A DNA stretch of 64,000 bases from NCBI RefSeq assembly GCF_001552215.1, contig NZ_BCQT01000011.1:186001-250000 (forward strand), written 5' to 3'. Below are positions 1-8,957 of this stretch, piece by piece; the first letter of the stretch is position 1, and every line of letters starts with the position of its first letter. The position numbers and the translations under genes are program-made. The notes beneath the pieces are model-generated. The model was not told the DNA's origin and did no database searches. It worked only from the letters and a program-made list of their open reading frames with translations. This DNA is from Actinomadura macra NBRC 14102. GTDB taxonomy: Bacteria; Actinomycetota; Actinomycetes; Streptosporangiales; Streptosporangiaceae.

Positions 1-530
1 ACGACGGTCCACACCCGGAATGGACCCCGCAGATCCTTGACCTGCTGGCCGAGCACCAGGTCAAGGCGTCGTTCTTCATGATTTCGGAGATGGCACGCGA
101 GTACTCCGGGCTGGCCCGCCGGGTCGCCGACGCCGGTCACCAGGTGAGCAACCACAGCCGTACCCACCCGCTGCCGTTCGACGGCCTGTCGCCCAAGAAG
201 CTGCGTACCGAGATCGTCGACGCGCAGAAGGAGATCGCCGACATCACCGGAGTGCTACCCGCGCTGTTCCGCGCGCCCGGCGGTGGCTGGTCCAAACGCG
301 CCCACACCCTCATGCGCGAGCACGGCATGCTGCCGGTGGACTGGTCCATCGACCCGTCCGACTGGCAGAGGCCGGGCGCCCGCTCCATCCGCCGTTCCAT
401 GCTGCAGGGCAAGGCCGGCGACATCATCTTGTGCCACGACGGCGGCGGAGACCGCTCCCAGACCGTCACCGCGCTGCGCACCGTCGTCCCAAAACTGAAG
501 AAACGCGGTCTGACCTTCACGGCCCTGTGA
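1..530 (+). CDS. Polysaccharide deacetylase (NodB domain), 5' end missing
   Basis: The open frame runs into the window from the left (first full codon at base 3), so the N-terminus is missing. The visible part carries the NodB/carbohydrate esterase 4 motifs in order: DGPHPEWTP (end of the T-F-D-D-G motif, metal Asp), NHSRTH (H-x3-H metal ligands), RAPGGGW (R-x-P-x-G) and ILCHDGGG (the L-x-H-D motif with catalytic His). These enzymes remove N-acetyl groups from peptidoglycan, chitin or related glycans outside the cell. About 176 residues are visible, close to a complete catalytic core, so mainly the signal or linker part is lacking. It is unrelated to the catabolic genes downstream, from which a 248-bp gap without recognisable genes (531-778) separates it. 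Confidence 0.9.
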   Translation, partial: DGPHPEWTPQILDLLAEHQVKASFFMISEMAREYSGLARRVADAGHQVSNHSRTHPLPFDGLSPKKLRTEIVDAQKEIADITGVLPALFRAPGGGWSKRAHTLMREHGMLPVDWSIDPSDWQRPGARSIRRSMLQGKAGDIILCHDGGGDRSQTVTALRTVVPKLKKRGLTFTAL

Positions 531-778
531 TCCAGCGCGGGCTGCGTGCGGATCTTCCGCCAGAACCGCTGCTTTCCTCGCACCGGTTGACCGGTCGCAA
601 GGATGTAGCGCACTCGGGGTGCACGTTTCGCTGAACGCCGACGACCTCCTGGGATCTGGCGGAGAGCCCAGCGAGCCGGGGTGTCTCGTTCTTCGATACG
701 AGCTGCTGGCCAACCGCTGCCGACCTGGCAAAAGTTGGGTCGTCGGTATCTCCGGCAAGTGCCTGAAGCGAGGATCCC

Positions 779-1981
779 ATGGAGTTCGAGTCCACCTGGG
801 CGGAGCTGTCGACTGTCGGCAAGGTCCGTGCCGGCGATGGTGTGACTCGCCTCTTCGGATCCTCACCGGAAAGAGAACTCGTCAACTGGTTCAGGGGTGA
901 GTGCGCGAGCCGTGGACTGGACACCGTCACTGATCCGTTCGGCAACATGATCGGGTGGTTCGGTGGCCGTCCTCGCGGGCGAGAAGGCGTCCTGACCGCT
1001 TCGCATTTTGACTCGGTTCCTCAGGGTGGGGCGTTCGACGGAGCCCTCGGCGTCGTGTCGGGCCTCGCCGCGCTCGACCGCATCCGCGATGCGGGCGCAG
1101 CGGTTGAGCGCCCGATCGGCGTCGGGGTCTTCGTCGAGGAGGAGGGGAGCAGATTCGGCCAGGCGTGCCTTGGCTCCCGTCTGGCGACCTCAGCACTGTC
1201 CTGGTCGGCGGCCCGTGAGTTGAGGGACGCCGAAGGAGTCGCACTGGCGGAGGTCGCCGAGGGCGGTGAGAGCGCGCTGCTGGAAGGCGTGGCATGCGCC
1301 GTGGAACTGCATATCGAGCAAGGGCGCCAGCTCGATGCGCTGGGAGCCCAGGTCGGTATCGTCGACCGTATCTGGCCGCATGGCAGGTTCAGGTTCGAGT
1401 TCCTCGGTGAGGGCAATCACGCCGGCAGTACGCCGGTGGATCAGAGGCGGGATCCCGTCCTGCCCTATGCCAAGGCGGTACTCGCGGCTCGCGAACTCGC
1501 CAGCGCCCCGAACCTGCGAGCCACATTCGGAAGGGTGCTCGTCCACCCCAACAGCACGAACTCGATTCCGCGCTCCGTCGTCGCGTGGCTCGACGCTCGC
1601 GCGGACGGGCAGGCGGAACTGGATCTCCTCGTCGCAGACATCATCCGTGCGGCGGAGCTGGCCGCCACCGAAGGCTCGGTCGACCTGACGATCGCCGTCG
1701 AGAGCATGTCGGCGGAGTCCAGGTTCGATCGCAGGCTGGCCGAGCGCTCGGTGACACATCGTCGGTCTGTCACGGTGTCCAGCTGCGCCGGACACGACGC
1801 CGGTGTCCTGGCCGATGCCGGCATCCCCGCCACCATGCTTCTGGTGCGCAACCCGACGGGCCTATCGCACGCTCCCTCCGAGCACGCGTCGATGCCCGAC
1901 TGTCTCGCGGGTATCGACGCGCTCGCAAGTCTCCTCCGCGGACTGGCGAGCACGTCGGACCTGGCACTCGATACCCCGTAA
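779..1981 (+). CDS. M20-family amidase: N-carbamoyl-L-amino acid hydrolase / allantoate amidohydrolase type
   Basis: This 400-residue protein belongs to the zinc-dependent M20 amidohydrolases that hydrolyse N-carbamoyl amino acids, ureidoglycolate or allantoate. Metal and catalytic motifs are visible: SHFDSVPQGGAFDG (H and bridging D, near residue 80), EEEGSRFGQACLGS (catalytic and metal Glu), HIEQG (His, mid-protein) and LSHAPSEHAS (C-terminal His). The length matches the 400-420 residues usual for the family. It is the first gene of the catabolic island, ending 81 bp before the extradiol dioxygenase. It could release an amine, ammonia or CO2 from an amide or ureido substituent of the substrate; which substrate is unknown. 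The ATG at 779 is preceded by a weak GA-rich site (aagcgagga). Confidence 0.85.
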   Translation: MEFESTWAELSTVGKVRAGDGVTRLFGSSPERELVNWFRGECASRGLDTVTDPFGNMIGWFGGRPRGREGVLTASHFDSVPQGGAFDGALGVVSGLAALDRIRDAGAAVERPIGVGVFVEEEGSRFGQACLGSRLATSALSWSAARELRDAEGVALAEVAEGGESALLEGVACAVELHIEQGRQLDALGAQVGIVDRIWPHGRFRFEFLGEGNHAGSTPVDQRRDPVLPYAKAVLAARELASAPNLRATFGRVLVHPNSTNSIPRSVVAWLDARADGQAELDLLVADIIRAAELAATEGSVDLTIAVESMSAESRFDRRLAERSVTHRRSVTVSSCAGHDAGVLADAGIPATMLLVRNPTGLSHAPSEHASMPDCLAGIDALASLLRGLASTSDLALDTP

Positions 1982-2033
1982 CCAGCGGAAACCATCTGGC
2001 AACTCTTGACGACGACCACGCTTGGCATCATTC

Positions 2034-2048
2034 TGGGACAGTGTCCCA
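2034..2048. promoter_or_regulatory. Palindromic operator TGGGACA-G-TGTCCCA, copy 1
   Basis: A perfect 15-bp inverted repeat with 7-bp arms and one central base. It lies 5 bp upstream of the ribosome binding site (ggaggg, 2053-2058) of the extradiol dioxygenase. A -35-like TTGACG (2006-2011) and a poor -10 (2029-2034) lie just upstream, so the site would cover the transcription start. Three further copies occur at 4163, 8920 and 21839, all in front of genes of the same island. Confidence 0.8.
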
Positions 2049-2062
2049 TTTTGGAGGGAACC

Positions 2063-2932
2063 ATGGAGATCCGACCCCGACCCACGGTCGGGACCGGCCT
2101 CGGCAGCGGTCTTCGGCTCGTCTACGTCGGGATCACCACGAAGGTGCTCCCGCAGTGGGCGGCGTTCGGTGACGTCCTCGGTGCTGAGGTTCGTCGGCTC
2201 GGCGACGCCACGGTGCTGATGCGCATCGACGAGCGCACCTTCTCGCTCTGGGTGGAGACGGGTGACGTCGAGGGTCTCGGGTTCGTCGGATTCGAGGTCG
2301 ACACCGATTCGCGTTTCGACGAGATCCTCGAACGGGTCAAGAGGGCAGGGATTCCTTGCGAGGAGTCCACGGACCTGGCCCTGATCCGGGAATGTGCCAG
2401 GCTCGCCACCTTCGTCGACCCCGCCGGGGTCCGGCAGGAGTTGGTTCTGCGGCACAAGGTGCTCTCGCAGCCGTTCGTTTCACCCCATGGCAGCAATTTC
2501 GTCACTGGAGAGTTCGGCATCGGGCACCTGGTTTTCGGGTCGCCGGCGGACCTGAGTTCCTTCTATCGGGACGTGCTCGGCTTCGGTTTCACCGACAGCG
2601 TGGACCTTCAAGGTCGGATCATCACCTTCCTGCACTGCAACCAGCGGCACCACACCGTCGCCGTGTCGCAGGGGGAAGGCGACCTCCACTTCAACCACTT
2701 CATGTTGCAGCTTGGCACGCTCGACCAGTTGGGCCGGTTGTTGGATCGTGCGAAGGCCGCCGGGATGGACGCCTCACCCCTCGGCCGGCACACGAACGAT
2801 CGAGTCATCTCGTTCTATTGCCCGACACCGTCCGGCTTCGGAGTGGAGTTGGGATCTGGTGGACGGAGCATCACCGGCGACTGGAAGCCGCAGTACTACA
2901 GCGAGAGCAGCGAGTGGGGCCATGGCCACTGA
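2063..2932 (+). CDS. Type I extradiol ring-cleavage dioxygenase (two-domain VOC protein)
   Basis: Two vicinal-oxygen-chelate domains are present. The second carries the likely Fe(II) 2-His-1-carboxylate triad: His in GIGHLVF, His in FNHFML and Glu in GFGVELGSGG. This is the arrangement of 2,3-dihydroxybiphenyl 1,2-dioxygenase-like enzymes, which open a catechol ring next to the hydroxyls. A start at 2006 is possible in frame, but it would make the operator at 2034-2048 coding. The ATG at 2063 follows ggaggg with proper spacing and gives 289 residues, the usual size. The ferredoxin reductase follows 36 bp downstream. In this context it should act on the diol made by the Rieske oxygenase; the actual substrate is not predictable. 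Confidence 0.85.
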   Translation: MEIRPRPTVGTGLGSGLRLVYVGITTKVLPQWAAFGDVLGAEVRRLGDATVLMRIDERTFSLWVETGDVEGLGFVGFEVDTDSRFDEILERVKRAGIPCEESTDLALIRECARLATFVDPAGVRQELVLRHKVLSQPFVSPHGSNFVTGEFGIGHLVFGSPADLSSFYRDVLGFGFTDSVDLQGRIITFLHCNQRHHTVAVSQGEGDLHFNHFMLQLGTLDQLGRLLDRAKAAGMDASPLGRHTNDRVISFYCPTPSGFGVELGSGGRSITGDWKPQYYSESSEWGHGH

Positions 2933-2968
2933 GCAGGCTTCGAGCAGAGCGAGAAGGCGGGGGACGCC

Positions 2969-4108
2969 GTGTCTCGGATAGTGATCGTCGGTGCCTCGCT
3001 GGCGGGATACTCGGTTGCCGAGAGCCTCCGCAAGCTCGGATCCGAGGCGGACATCGTCCTCATCGGCGACGAGCCCGAGACGCCCTACGACCGTCCACCG
3101 TTGTCGAAAGGCTTCCTTCTGGGAACCGTCGAGGAGGCGGACACGCGCCTTGGCGATATCGCTTCCCTCGGCGTCGAGTTGAGCCTGGGCTCTACTGCCA
3201 CGGCACTTGACGTCTCCGCCCGCAGGGTTCAGACCGCTAACGGCGAGACTTTCGAGGCCGACCAGATCGTCATCGCGACCGGTGCGCGGGCCGTCCTTCC
3301 GGCGACGTTCGATCGAGACCTCGTGCACACGCTCCGGACGCTCGAAGACGCCAGGGTGCTGCGGGCCTCTCTCGCGCGAGCGCGGTCGGTGCTCGTCGTG
3401 GGAGCCGGTGTCCTTGGATGTGAGGTGGCGGCCACGGCTCGGCAACTCGGGCGTCAGGTACTGCTGGTCGACCGGATGGATGGGCCGATGCGGGCCGTCC
3501 TGGCCCCCCGATTCTCCGCCGCCGTCCGTGACCTGCACGTTGGTCATGGTGTTGACTTCCGCGGCGGGACCGTCGTGACCGATCTCCGGCGTGAACGCGG
3601 CGCACTGAAGGCTGGTCTGAGCGACGGTCAGTGGTGGCGAGGAGACCTCGCCGTGGTCGCGGTCGGATCCCGGCCGTGCGTGGACTGGCTCGCCGGCTCG
3701 GATCTGCACGTGGACGACGGTGTCGTCTGTGACTGGTCCGGCCGGACCGCGGCGACCGGGATCTACGCTGTCGGTGACGTCGCCCGGTGGGCGGGCCGGC
3801 GTAGCGAGCACTGGACGGCGGCGACCCAGCAGGCCGCGGTCGTCGCGGCGAGGATCTGTGGTCTCGCCCCGGAACGCCGGACACTTTCCCTTCCCTATGT
3901 CTGGTCCGATCAATACGACACCAAAATTCAAATCCTTGGTGATGCCCTGACCGACGACGGAGCCGCGAAAGTCGAGATCGTGGCCGGGGAGGTCGGCGAC
4001 GCGAACTTCTGTGCGCACATCATCCGGAATGGAGGTGGGCCCGGCCTCGTGGCATTCAAGCAGATCCGAAGCTTTGCGCAGATGCGGTCGAAGCTCGCGG
4101 TCGCCTGA
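2969..4108 (+). CDS. FAD-dependent ferredoxin reductase of the Rieske oxygenase system
   Basis: 379 residues with two Rossmann dinucleotide sites: IVGASLAGYSVAESL at the N-terminus (FAD), VVGAGVLGCEVA near residue 145 (NAD(P)H), and the second FAD motif IYAVGDVAR near residue 265. The N-terminal PYDRPPLSKGFL stretch is typical of the BphA4/ThcD/terpredoxin-reductase family, which passes electrons from NADH to a [2Fe-2S] ferredoxin. The matching Rieske-type ferredoxin is encoded 17 kb away at 21514-21825 under a copy of the same operator. The start is GTG. The gene follows the dioxygenase closely and is probably co-transcribed. Confidence 0.9.
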   Translation: MSRIVIVGASLAGYSVAESLRKLGSEADIVLIGDEPETPYDRPPLSKGFLLGTVEEADTRLGDIASLGVELSLGSTATALDVSARRVQTANGETFEADQIVIATGARAVLPATFDRDLVHTLRTLEDARVLRASLARARSVLVVGAGVLGCEVAATARQLGRQVLLVDRMDGPMRAVLAPRFSAAVRDLHVGHGVDFRGGTVVTDLRRERGALKAGLSDGQWWRGDLAVVAVGSRPCVDWLAGSDLHVDDGVVCDWSGRTAATGIYAVGDVARWAGRRSEHWTAATQQAAVVAARICGLAPERRTLSLPYVWSDQYDTKIQILGDALTDDGAAKVEIVAGEVGDANFCAHIIRNGGGPGLVAFKQIRSFAQMRSKLAVA

Positions 4109-4162
4109 TGCGAGGCTGACGCCCGCGGGCCGGGAATCAGCGGCCCGACTATCACGATTTAG

Positions 4163-4177
4163 CGGGACACCGTCCCT
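4163..4177. promoter_or_regulatory. Operator-like palindrome CGGGACACCGTCCCT, copy 2 (imperfect)
   Basis: Same 15-bp frame as the perfect sites at 2034 and 21839, with GGGAC and GTCCC arms kept and the outer T/A and inner bases changed. It lies 26 bp upstream of the start of the substrate-binding protein gene. It is probably a weaker binding site of the same regulator. Confidence 0.6.
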
Positions 4178-4203
4178 TGTGACGGAACAGGAAGGTTCGG
4201 AAG

Positions 4204-5430
4204 ATGAGAAAACTGTCGGCGGTCGCCATGACCCTATGTCTCACCGCCTCGATGCTTGCCGGATGTGGCGCTCAGAACGAGGGGAACAACGGCGCGCGTG
4301 CGGGTGACTGCGGGATCAAGTTCGGCGGTGTGGTGGAGCAGACCGGCAGCCTTCAAGTTTATGGGGCTCCGGCGACCCTGGCGATGAACCTTCTCACCGA
4401 GGACGTCAAAGCGGAGGGGGGAGTCAAGGTGGGGGGCCGGAGCTGTAGTTTCGATACCTCCCTGGTCGACTACCGCAGCGATCCCGCCGCGGTATTGAGC
4501 TCCGCTCAGCAGATAGCCGAGAAAGGCGTGATCGCGGCACTCGGGCCGGCCATCAACGGGGCGGTCGCCCGCAAGGTCTGGACCGAGGGACCCAACAAGA
4601 TCGTCACCATCGTGACCGATGGTGAGACCGCAGCCGATATCGCCGCCGGGGAGAAGTTCCCGCTGTCGTTCCTGCCGTTCCCGCCGGGCGCAGTCTCCTA
4701 TGCGGCATCGGTCCGGCGAATGGTCGCCGCCAACCCTGGGATCAAGCGCGTCACCATCATCGCGCCCGACAACGACAACGACAACGGAAAGGTCTTCGAG
4801 CAGGTCTCCGCCAAACTGGGCCTGGAGGTGTCCAAAGTCGTCTTCCCCGCCAAGACGACGGACTTCTCCGCATTCCTGGTACAGGTGCAGAAGACCCGTC
4901 CCGACCTCCTGATCGGCCTGAACAACACCGAGCAGGTGAAGTCGATCTTCCGTCAGGCCCTGCAGATGGGCGTCGCGCGGTACTACCTGGCCGAGCACAT
5001 CACCGCGGACGACGCCGCAAGGCTCCAGAAGGGCACCGACGCGGTCATCGGCGTCGCCACCAACGCACCGTCGTCGTCCACGATCGCGCCGATCCCGGCC
5101 TACGACGCCAAGGCGCTGTTCGGCGACAAACAGCCCGGATTCCTTCAGGACGTGACGGTCGAGATCTACTACATGGGCCGGGTATTGCTCGCGGCGATCA
5201 GCAAGGCCGGAACCGTCGACGACGCAAAGCGGATCGCCGACGCGGTGGAAGGGCAGAGCTGGAAGGGTCCGTTCGGCACATGCACCGTGAAGGAGGCGAT
5301 CCTGACCTGCGAGACGAACCTCTTCACGGTCGGGCGGGACGGTATCACCGCCTACCGCTTCCCCGACGCCGAGAGCAACGAACCCCTGGCGGTCTATGGC
5401 TGCAAGAACGGTTCCTGCACCGAGAAATGA
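4204..5430 (+). CDS. Branched-chain-amino-acid-type ABC transporter substrate-binding lipoprotein
   Basis: The N-terminus is a lipoprotein signal: two basic residues, a hydrophobic run and the lipobox LAGC (Cys about residue 21). The rest (408 aa) is a periplasmic-binding type 6 (LivJ/Leu-Ile-Val-binding) fold, with KFGGVVEQTGSLQVYG near the start, typical of solute receptors for branched-chain amino acids, amides and aromatic acids. It heads an importer operon with the LivH-, LivM/G- and LivF-like genes and carries a version of the island operator upstream. It probably captures the substrate of the island's aromatic pathway; specificity cannot be read from the sequence. Confidence 0.88.
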   Translation: MRKLSAVAMTLCLTASMLAGCGAQNEGNNGARAGDCGIKFGGVVEQTGSLQVYGAPATLAMNLLTEDVKAEGGVKVGGRSCSFDTSLVDYRSDPAAVLSSAQQIAEKGVIAALGPAINGAVARKVWTEGPNKIVTIVTDGETAADIAAGEKFPLSFLPFPPGAVSYAASVRRMVAANPGIKRVTIIAPDNDNDNGKVFEQVSAKLGLEVSKVVFPAKTTDFSAFLVQVQKTRPDLLIGLNNTEQVKSIFRQALQMGVARYYLAEHITADDAARLQKGTDAVIGVATNAPSSSTIAPIPAYDAKALFGDKQPGFLQDVTVEIYYMGRVLLAAISKAGTVDDAKRIADAVEGQSWKGPFGTCTVKEAILTCETNLFTVGRDGITAYRFPDAESNEPLAVYGCKNGSCTEK

Positions 5431-5513
5431 GCGGGTGACCGGAGCTGCCCGTTCGTCTGGGGCGGCATGGCCACCCGAACGGTGATCTCCTCCGAGCCCA
5501 GAGGACGACTTCC

Positions 5514-6374
5514 ATGGACACCACGATTCAACTGACCGTCACCGGTCTTTCGACAGGCTCGATCTACCTGCTGGTCGGTGTAGGACTGACGCTCATCTAC
5601 GGTGTCGCCCGCGTGACCGATTTCGCGATCGGCCAGTACTTCGTCCTCGGGGGCTATGCGGCCCTGGCGATGACCGGCATCGGCGTCCCCTTCCTCCTCA
5701 CCATCCCCATCGCAGGTGCCGTCGTGGGCGCCATGGCCATGTCGATCAACACGGTCGTCCTGCGCGGGGAGGCCGCCACGGACGCCGCCGCGTTCCTGCT
5801 GACACTCGGCATCGCGATCGTGCTTCGGCAGGTCATCGTGCTCACCTACGGGCCGGACCAGCAGTCCGTGGAGTCGGACTGGATGACTCAGGTGATCACC
5901 CTCGGAGACGTGCGCTTCACCCTCGCCCGCCTCGTGATCCTCGTTCTGGCCATCGCCGGTGCGATGACCCTGTTCCTCCTCTTGGGCCGGACCCGGCTCG
6001 GACGGCTGATGCGCGCGACCTCAGAGAATCCGGACGTCGCTCGGCTGCTGGGCGTCAATTCCACGTGGGTGGCCCGCTTCTCCTACTTCCAAGGGACGTC
6101 GCTGGCGGCGATAGCCGGTGCCTCGGTCTCCGTCCTGTTCCCGTTCACGCCCTTCACCGGAAACGACATCCTCATGAAAGGCTTGGCCGTCGCCCTCGCC
6201 GGTGGGCTCGGCAACATTCGGGGTGCTCTGATCTTCGCCCCCGTCCTCGGCCTCCTGGAGAGCTACACGGCGGGTTCGGGCCTGTCAGAGTGGCAAGGAG
6301 GATTCTCGATTCTCCTCCTGATCGCGGTCCTGGCGTGGCGACCACATGGTCTCCTGGTGAGGAGCGCCCGGTGA
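5514..6374 (+). CDS. ABC transporter permease, LivH type
   Basis: A 286-residue hydrophobic protein with about eight membrane segments. The N-terminus STGSIYLLVGVGLTLIYGVA and the following DFAIGQ are the characteristic opening of LivH permeases, and GLAVALAGGLGNIRGA near residue 225 is the cytoplasmic ATPase-contact region. It pairs with the fused permease-ATPase that begins in its last codons (GTGA overlap). Confidence 0.9.
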   Translation: MDTTIQLTVTGLSTGSIYLLVGVGLTLIYGVARVTDFAIGQYFVLGGYAALAMTGIGVPFLLTIPIAGAVVGAMAMSINTVVLRGEAATDAAAFLLTLGIAIVLRQVIVLTYGPDQQSVESDWMTQVITLGDVRFTLARLVILVLAIAGAMTLFLLLGRTRLGRLMRATSENPDVARLLGVNSTWVARFSYFQGTSLAAIAGASVSVLFPFTPFTGNDILMKGLAVALAGGLGNIRGALIFAPVLGLLESYTAGSGLSEWQGGFSILLLIAVLAWRPHGLLVRSAR

Positions 6375-8173
6375 AGAGCCCACGCGTCCTCGTCCCCTTC
6401 TCCCCGCACCAGCTCTGGCCTGCCTTCGCGACCTTCGTCTTCCTGGCGCTCATCCTCCCGGCGAATCCCTTCCAGAGCCCCTGGGTCGCGAGCCTCTCCG
6501 TGCTCTCGATCGGCACATACGCGTCGGTGTTCGGCATCCTGGCCGTCTCGACCGGCACGTTCATCAGGTTGACCGGATTGATCTCGGTCGCGCAGGCCGG
6601 CATGTGGGCGATCGGGGCGTACGCGGGAACCATCGCGTCGAACAACGGTGCCGGCTTCTGGGGGGCCGTCCTCATCGCCATGATCGTCGCGCTGGCGGTC
6701 TCACTACCGGTCGGAGTGGTGGCCCTGAGGTCCAGCGGGCTCGCGTTCCTCGTCGTCACCCTGGCAATCAGCGGACTGGTGGTGCTCGTCCTGGAGAATG
6801 CGAAGGAGCTGACCGGTGGTACCTCCGGCCTCCTGGTCAAGGACAACTCGGTCGGCCTCGTCGGGATCGACCTCAGCGATCCGCTACGGCGCTACTACCT
6901 GCACCTGGGCCTGCTTCTTCTCACCGTCGCGATCCTCGCGGCCGTCGTGCACTCTCGATTCGGCCGGACCCTCGTGGCGATCAGGGACAACACCGCGCTG
7001 GCACGCTCGGTGGGCACCGCGGTGCTCTGGCGCCGACTCGCGCTCTTCGGTCTCTCTTCAGCGCTCGTCGCTCCCGCTGGTGTGATGATGGCCTACCAGC
7101 AGAGCGTCGTCACGCCGAACAACTTCGACACATTCTCATTTCTCGAAGTCTTCCTCATGGTCATCCTGGGTGGAACGGGCGCGGTGCTCGGGCCCCTGTG
7201 GGGGGCCTGGATCCTTCTGTTCATGCAGCCGTGGCTGGCCGGCACGCAGCTGTCAGATCCGAACTACCGCACCCTGATCTACGGACTCCTTCTCATCCTC
7301 CTGGTCCGGTTGATGCCCGGCGGGCTCGGCGGTGCGGCCATCTCTCTCAAGCGGAGGCTTCGGTCCCGTCGAGAGCCGGCCGTACCACAGGCGGCCGGCG
7401 AGGAGAATCGGGCCGCGCCGACCCGAAAGTGGGTGGAGCGGCCTGAGAACCGCGGGGATCCCCTGCTCATCGTGGACGGTCTCACCAAGAACTTCGGTGG
7501 ATATCGGGCGCTCGACGGTGTCAAGCTGGATGTGCGTCAAGGTGAGATCCACGGTCTCATCGGCCCGAACGGGTCCGGTAAGACCACGACGCTGAACTGC
7601 ATCAGCGGGGCCCTCCAGCCCGATCGCGGTAGTGTCACGCTGCTCGGCCGGTCGATCGACCGACTGAATCTGGACTTCACCGCTCGGCTTGGCCTGATCC
7701 GCACCTACCAGCAAGCCGAGGTCTTCGCCAGTTTCACCGTGGCGGAGTGTCTGGACTTCGGCTCGGACGCCGGCGAGCGGTCGGGACGCCCGCGCCTGTT
7801 CACCGCAAGGGAGTTGCTCGAACTCGCACATCTCGAGCGCATCGCCGGCAAGCGGGTCGGTAGCCTCCCGCACGGCCATCGTCGTCTGCTCGGTGTCGCG
7901 GTCGCCATCGCGGCGCGCCCCACGGTTCTTCTGATGGACGAACCGGCGGCCGGACTCTCCGCGGTCGAACTGACGGCGTTGACCGAACTCATCATGTCCA
8001 TCCGCAGTGCGGGTGCATCGGTACTCATCGTCGAGCACGACATGAAGTTCCTTCTCCCCATGTGCGACTGGGTCACGGTGCTTCACAACGGCGTCAACCT
8101 GGCCGGCGGACGTGCCACTGAGATATCGGAGAACGAACAGGTGATCGAGGCTTACCTGGGATCGAGGAGGTGA
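6371..8173 (+). CDS. Fused ABC transporter permease-ATPase (LivM-LivG)
   Basis: 600 residues from the GTG at 6371, which overlaps the stop of the LivH gene by 4 nt. Residues 1 to about 330 form a LivM-type permease with about ten hydrophobic segments (ISVAQAGMWAIGAYAG, VILGGTGAVLGPLWGAW). A charged linker follows. Residues from about 365 are a complete LivG-type ATPase with Walker A GPNGSGKTTT, the Q-loop region near IRTYQQAEVF, a degenerate signature (SLPHGHRRLLGVA in place of LSGGQ) and Walker B VLLMDEPAAGLS. Fusions of these two components are known but uncommon. The altered signature motif is worth noting. Confidence 0.9.
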   Translation: MKSPRVLVPFSPHQLWPAFATFVFLALILPANPFQSPWVASLSVLSIGTYASVFGILAVSTGTFIRLTGLISVAQAGMWAIGAYAGTIASNNGAGFWGAVLIAMIVALAVSLPVGVVALRSSGLAFLVVTLAISGLVVLVLENAKELTGGTSGLLVKDNSVGLVGIDLSDPLRRYYLHLGLLLLTVAILAAVVHSRFGRTLVAIRDNTALARSVGTAVLWRRLALFGLSSALVAPAGVMMAYQQSVVTPNNFDTFSFLEVFLMVILGGTGAVLGPLWGAWILLFMQPWLAGTQLSDPNYRTLIYGLLLILLVRLMPGGLGGAAISLKRRLRSRREPAVPQAAGEENRAAPTRKWVERPENRGDPLLIVDGLTKNFGGYRALDGVKLDVRQGEIHGLIGPNGSGKTTTLNCISGALQPDRGSVTLLGRSIDRLNLDFTARLGLIRTYQQAEVFASFTVAECLDFGSDAGERSGRPRLFTARELLELAHLERIAGKRVGSLPHGHRRLLGVAVAIAARPTVLLMDEPAAGLSAVELTALTELIMSIRSAGASVLIVEHDMKFLLPMCDWVTVLHNGVNLAGGRATEISENEQVIEAYLGSRR

Positions 8174-8180
8174 ACGGGTC

Positions 8181-8870
8181 ATGGCCTTCCTGGAGTTGAA
8201 GAACGTTTCAGCCGACATTCTCGGATCGCGAATCCTCAACGGTGTCAGCATGACCGTCGACTCGGGGGAGGCGGTCGCGGTGGTCGGCGCCAATGGCGCC
8301 GGCAAGACCACCCTGCTCCGCACGATTTCCGGCCTCGTGCGGGTTTCCAGGGGAGACATCCGGATCGACGGGCGAAGCACCGCGCGGATGCCGGCCCATC
8401 GGATCTCCCGGCTGGGCGTCGGGCACGTTCCGGAGGGACGGCAGGTCTTCGCGGCCCTCACGGTTCTTGAGAACCTGCAGGTGGGGGCTCGTGATAGCGC
8501 CCAGGTCGACCAGGTCCTTGAGCTCTTCCCGATGCTCGCGGGCAAGCGTGACGCGAGCGGCGGGAGCCTCTCCGGCGGCCAACAGCAGATGCTGGCCCTT
8601 GCCAGGGCTCTCGTGCCGCGTCCACGCCTTCTGCTGATGGATGAGCCCAGCCTGGGGATCGCACCGGCGGCAATGGAGGAGATCATCGCCGTGATCAAGC
8701 AGACGCAGGCGGCCCTGGACTACGCCATGGTGCTGGTCGAGCAGACCTCCTGGGTGGCGCTGGAGCTCGTGGAGCGCGTCTGCGTGATGCAGCGCGGATC
8801 TCTCGTCGCAGAAGGTCCGGCCGCCGAGATTCTTACCCACGACAATCTCATCTCCGCCTACTTCACCTGA
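8181..8870 (+). CDS. ABC transporter ATPase, LivF type
   Basis: 229 residues with Walker A GANGAGKTTLL, signature LSGGQQQML, Walker B LLLMDEPSLGIAP and switch His region, the size and motif pattern of LivF. It completes the importer begun at 4204. The start is ATG, 7 bp after the fused permease-ATPase. Confidence 0.92.
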   Translation: MAFLELKNVSADILGSRILNGVSMTVDSGEAVAVVGANGAGKTTLLRTISGLVRVSRGDIRIDGRSTARMPAHRISRLGVGHVPEGRQVFAALTVLENLQVGARDSAQVDQVLELFPMLAGKRDASGGSLSGGQQQMLALARALVPRPRLLLMDEPSLGIAPAAMEEIIAVIKQTQAALDYAMVLVEQTSWVALELVERVCVMQRGSLVAEGPAAEILTHDNLISAYFT

Positions 8871-8919
8871 CCGTTTCCCGTGTGGATGGAGGCCACGGAA
8901 GGTGCTTACGAGAAATGCT

Positions 8920-8940
8920 TGGGACAGTGTCCCGTATAAT
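8920..8940 (+). promoter_or_regulatory. Operator copy 3 (8920-8934) with abutting -10 box TATAAT (8935-8940)
   Basis: TGGGACAGTGTCCCG matches the perfect site at 2034 in 14 of 15 positions. It is directly followed by a consensus TATAAT; transcription should start near 8947, giving a leader of about 11 nt before the ATG at 8958. No good -35 is visible. The operator fills the -35 to -10 spacer, which suggests repression by blocking polymerase, or activation by a factor replacing the -35. Confidence 0.8.
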
Positions 8941-8957
8941 GGGACGAGGAGTGCGTC

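Noticed and set aside
531..778. Possible small gene between the deacetylase and the M20 amidase
   Set aside because: Frames on both strands have no family likeness or ribosome site; treated as empty.
2006..2062. N-terminal extension of the extradiol dioxygenase from ATG 2006
   Set aside because: It would translate the perfect operator and has no ribosome site, while ATG 2063 has ggaggg at the right distance.
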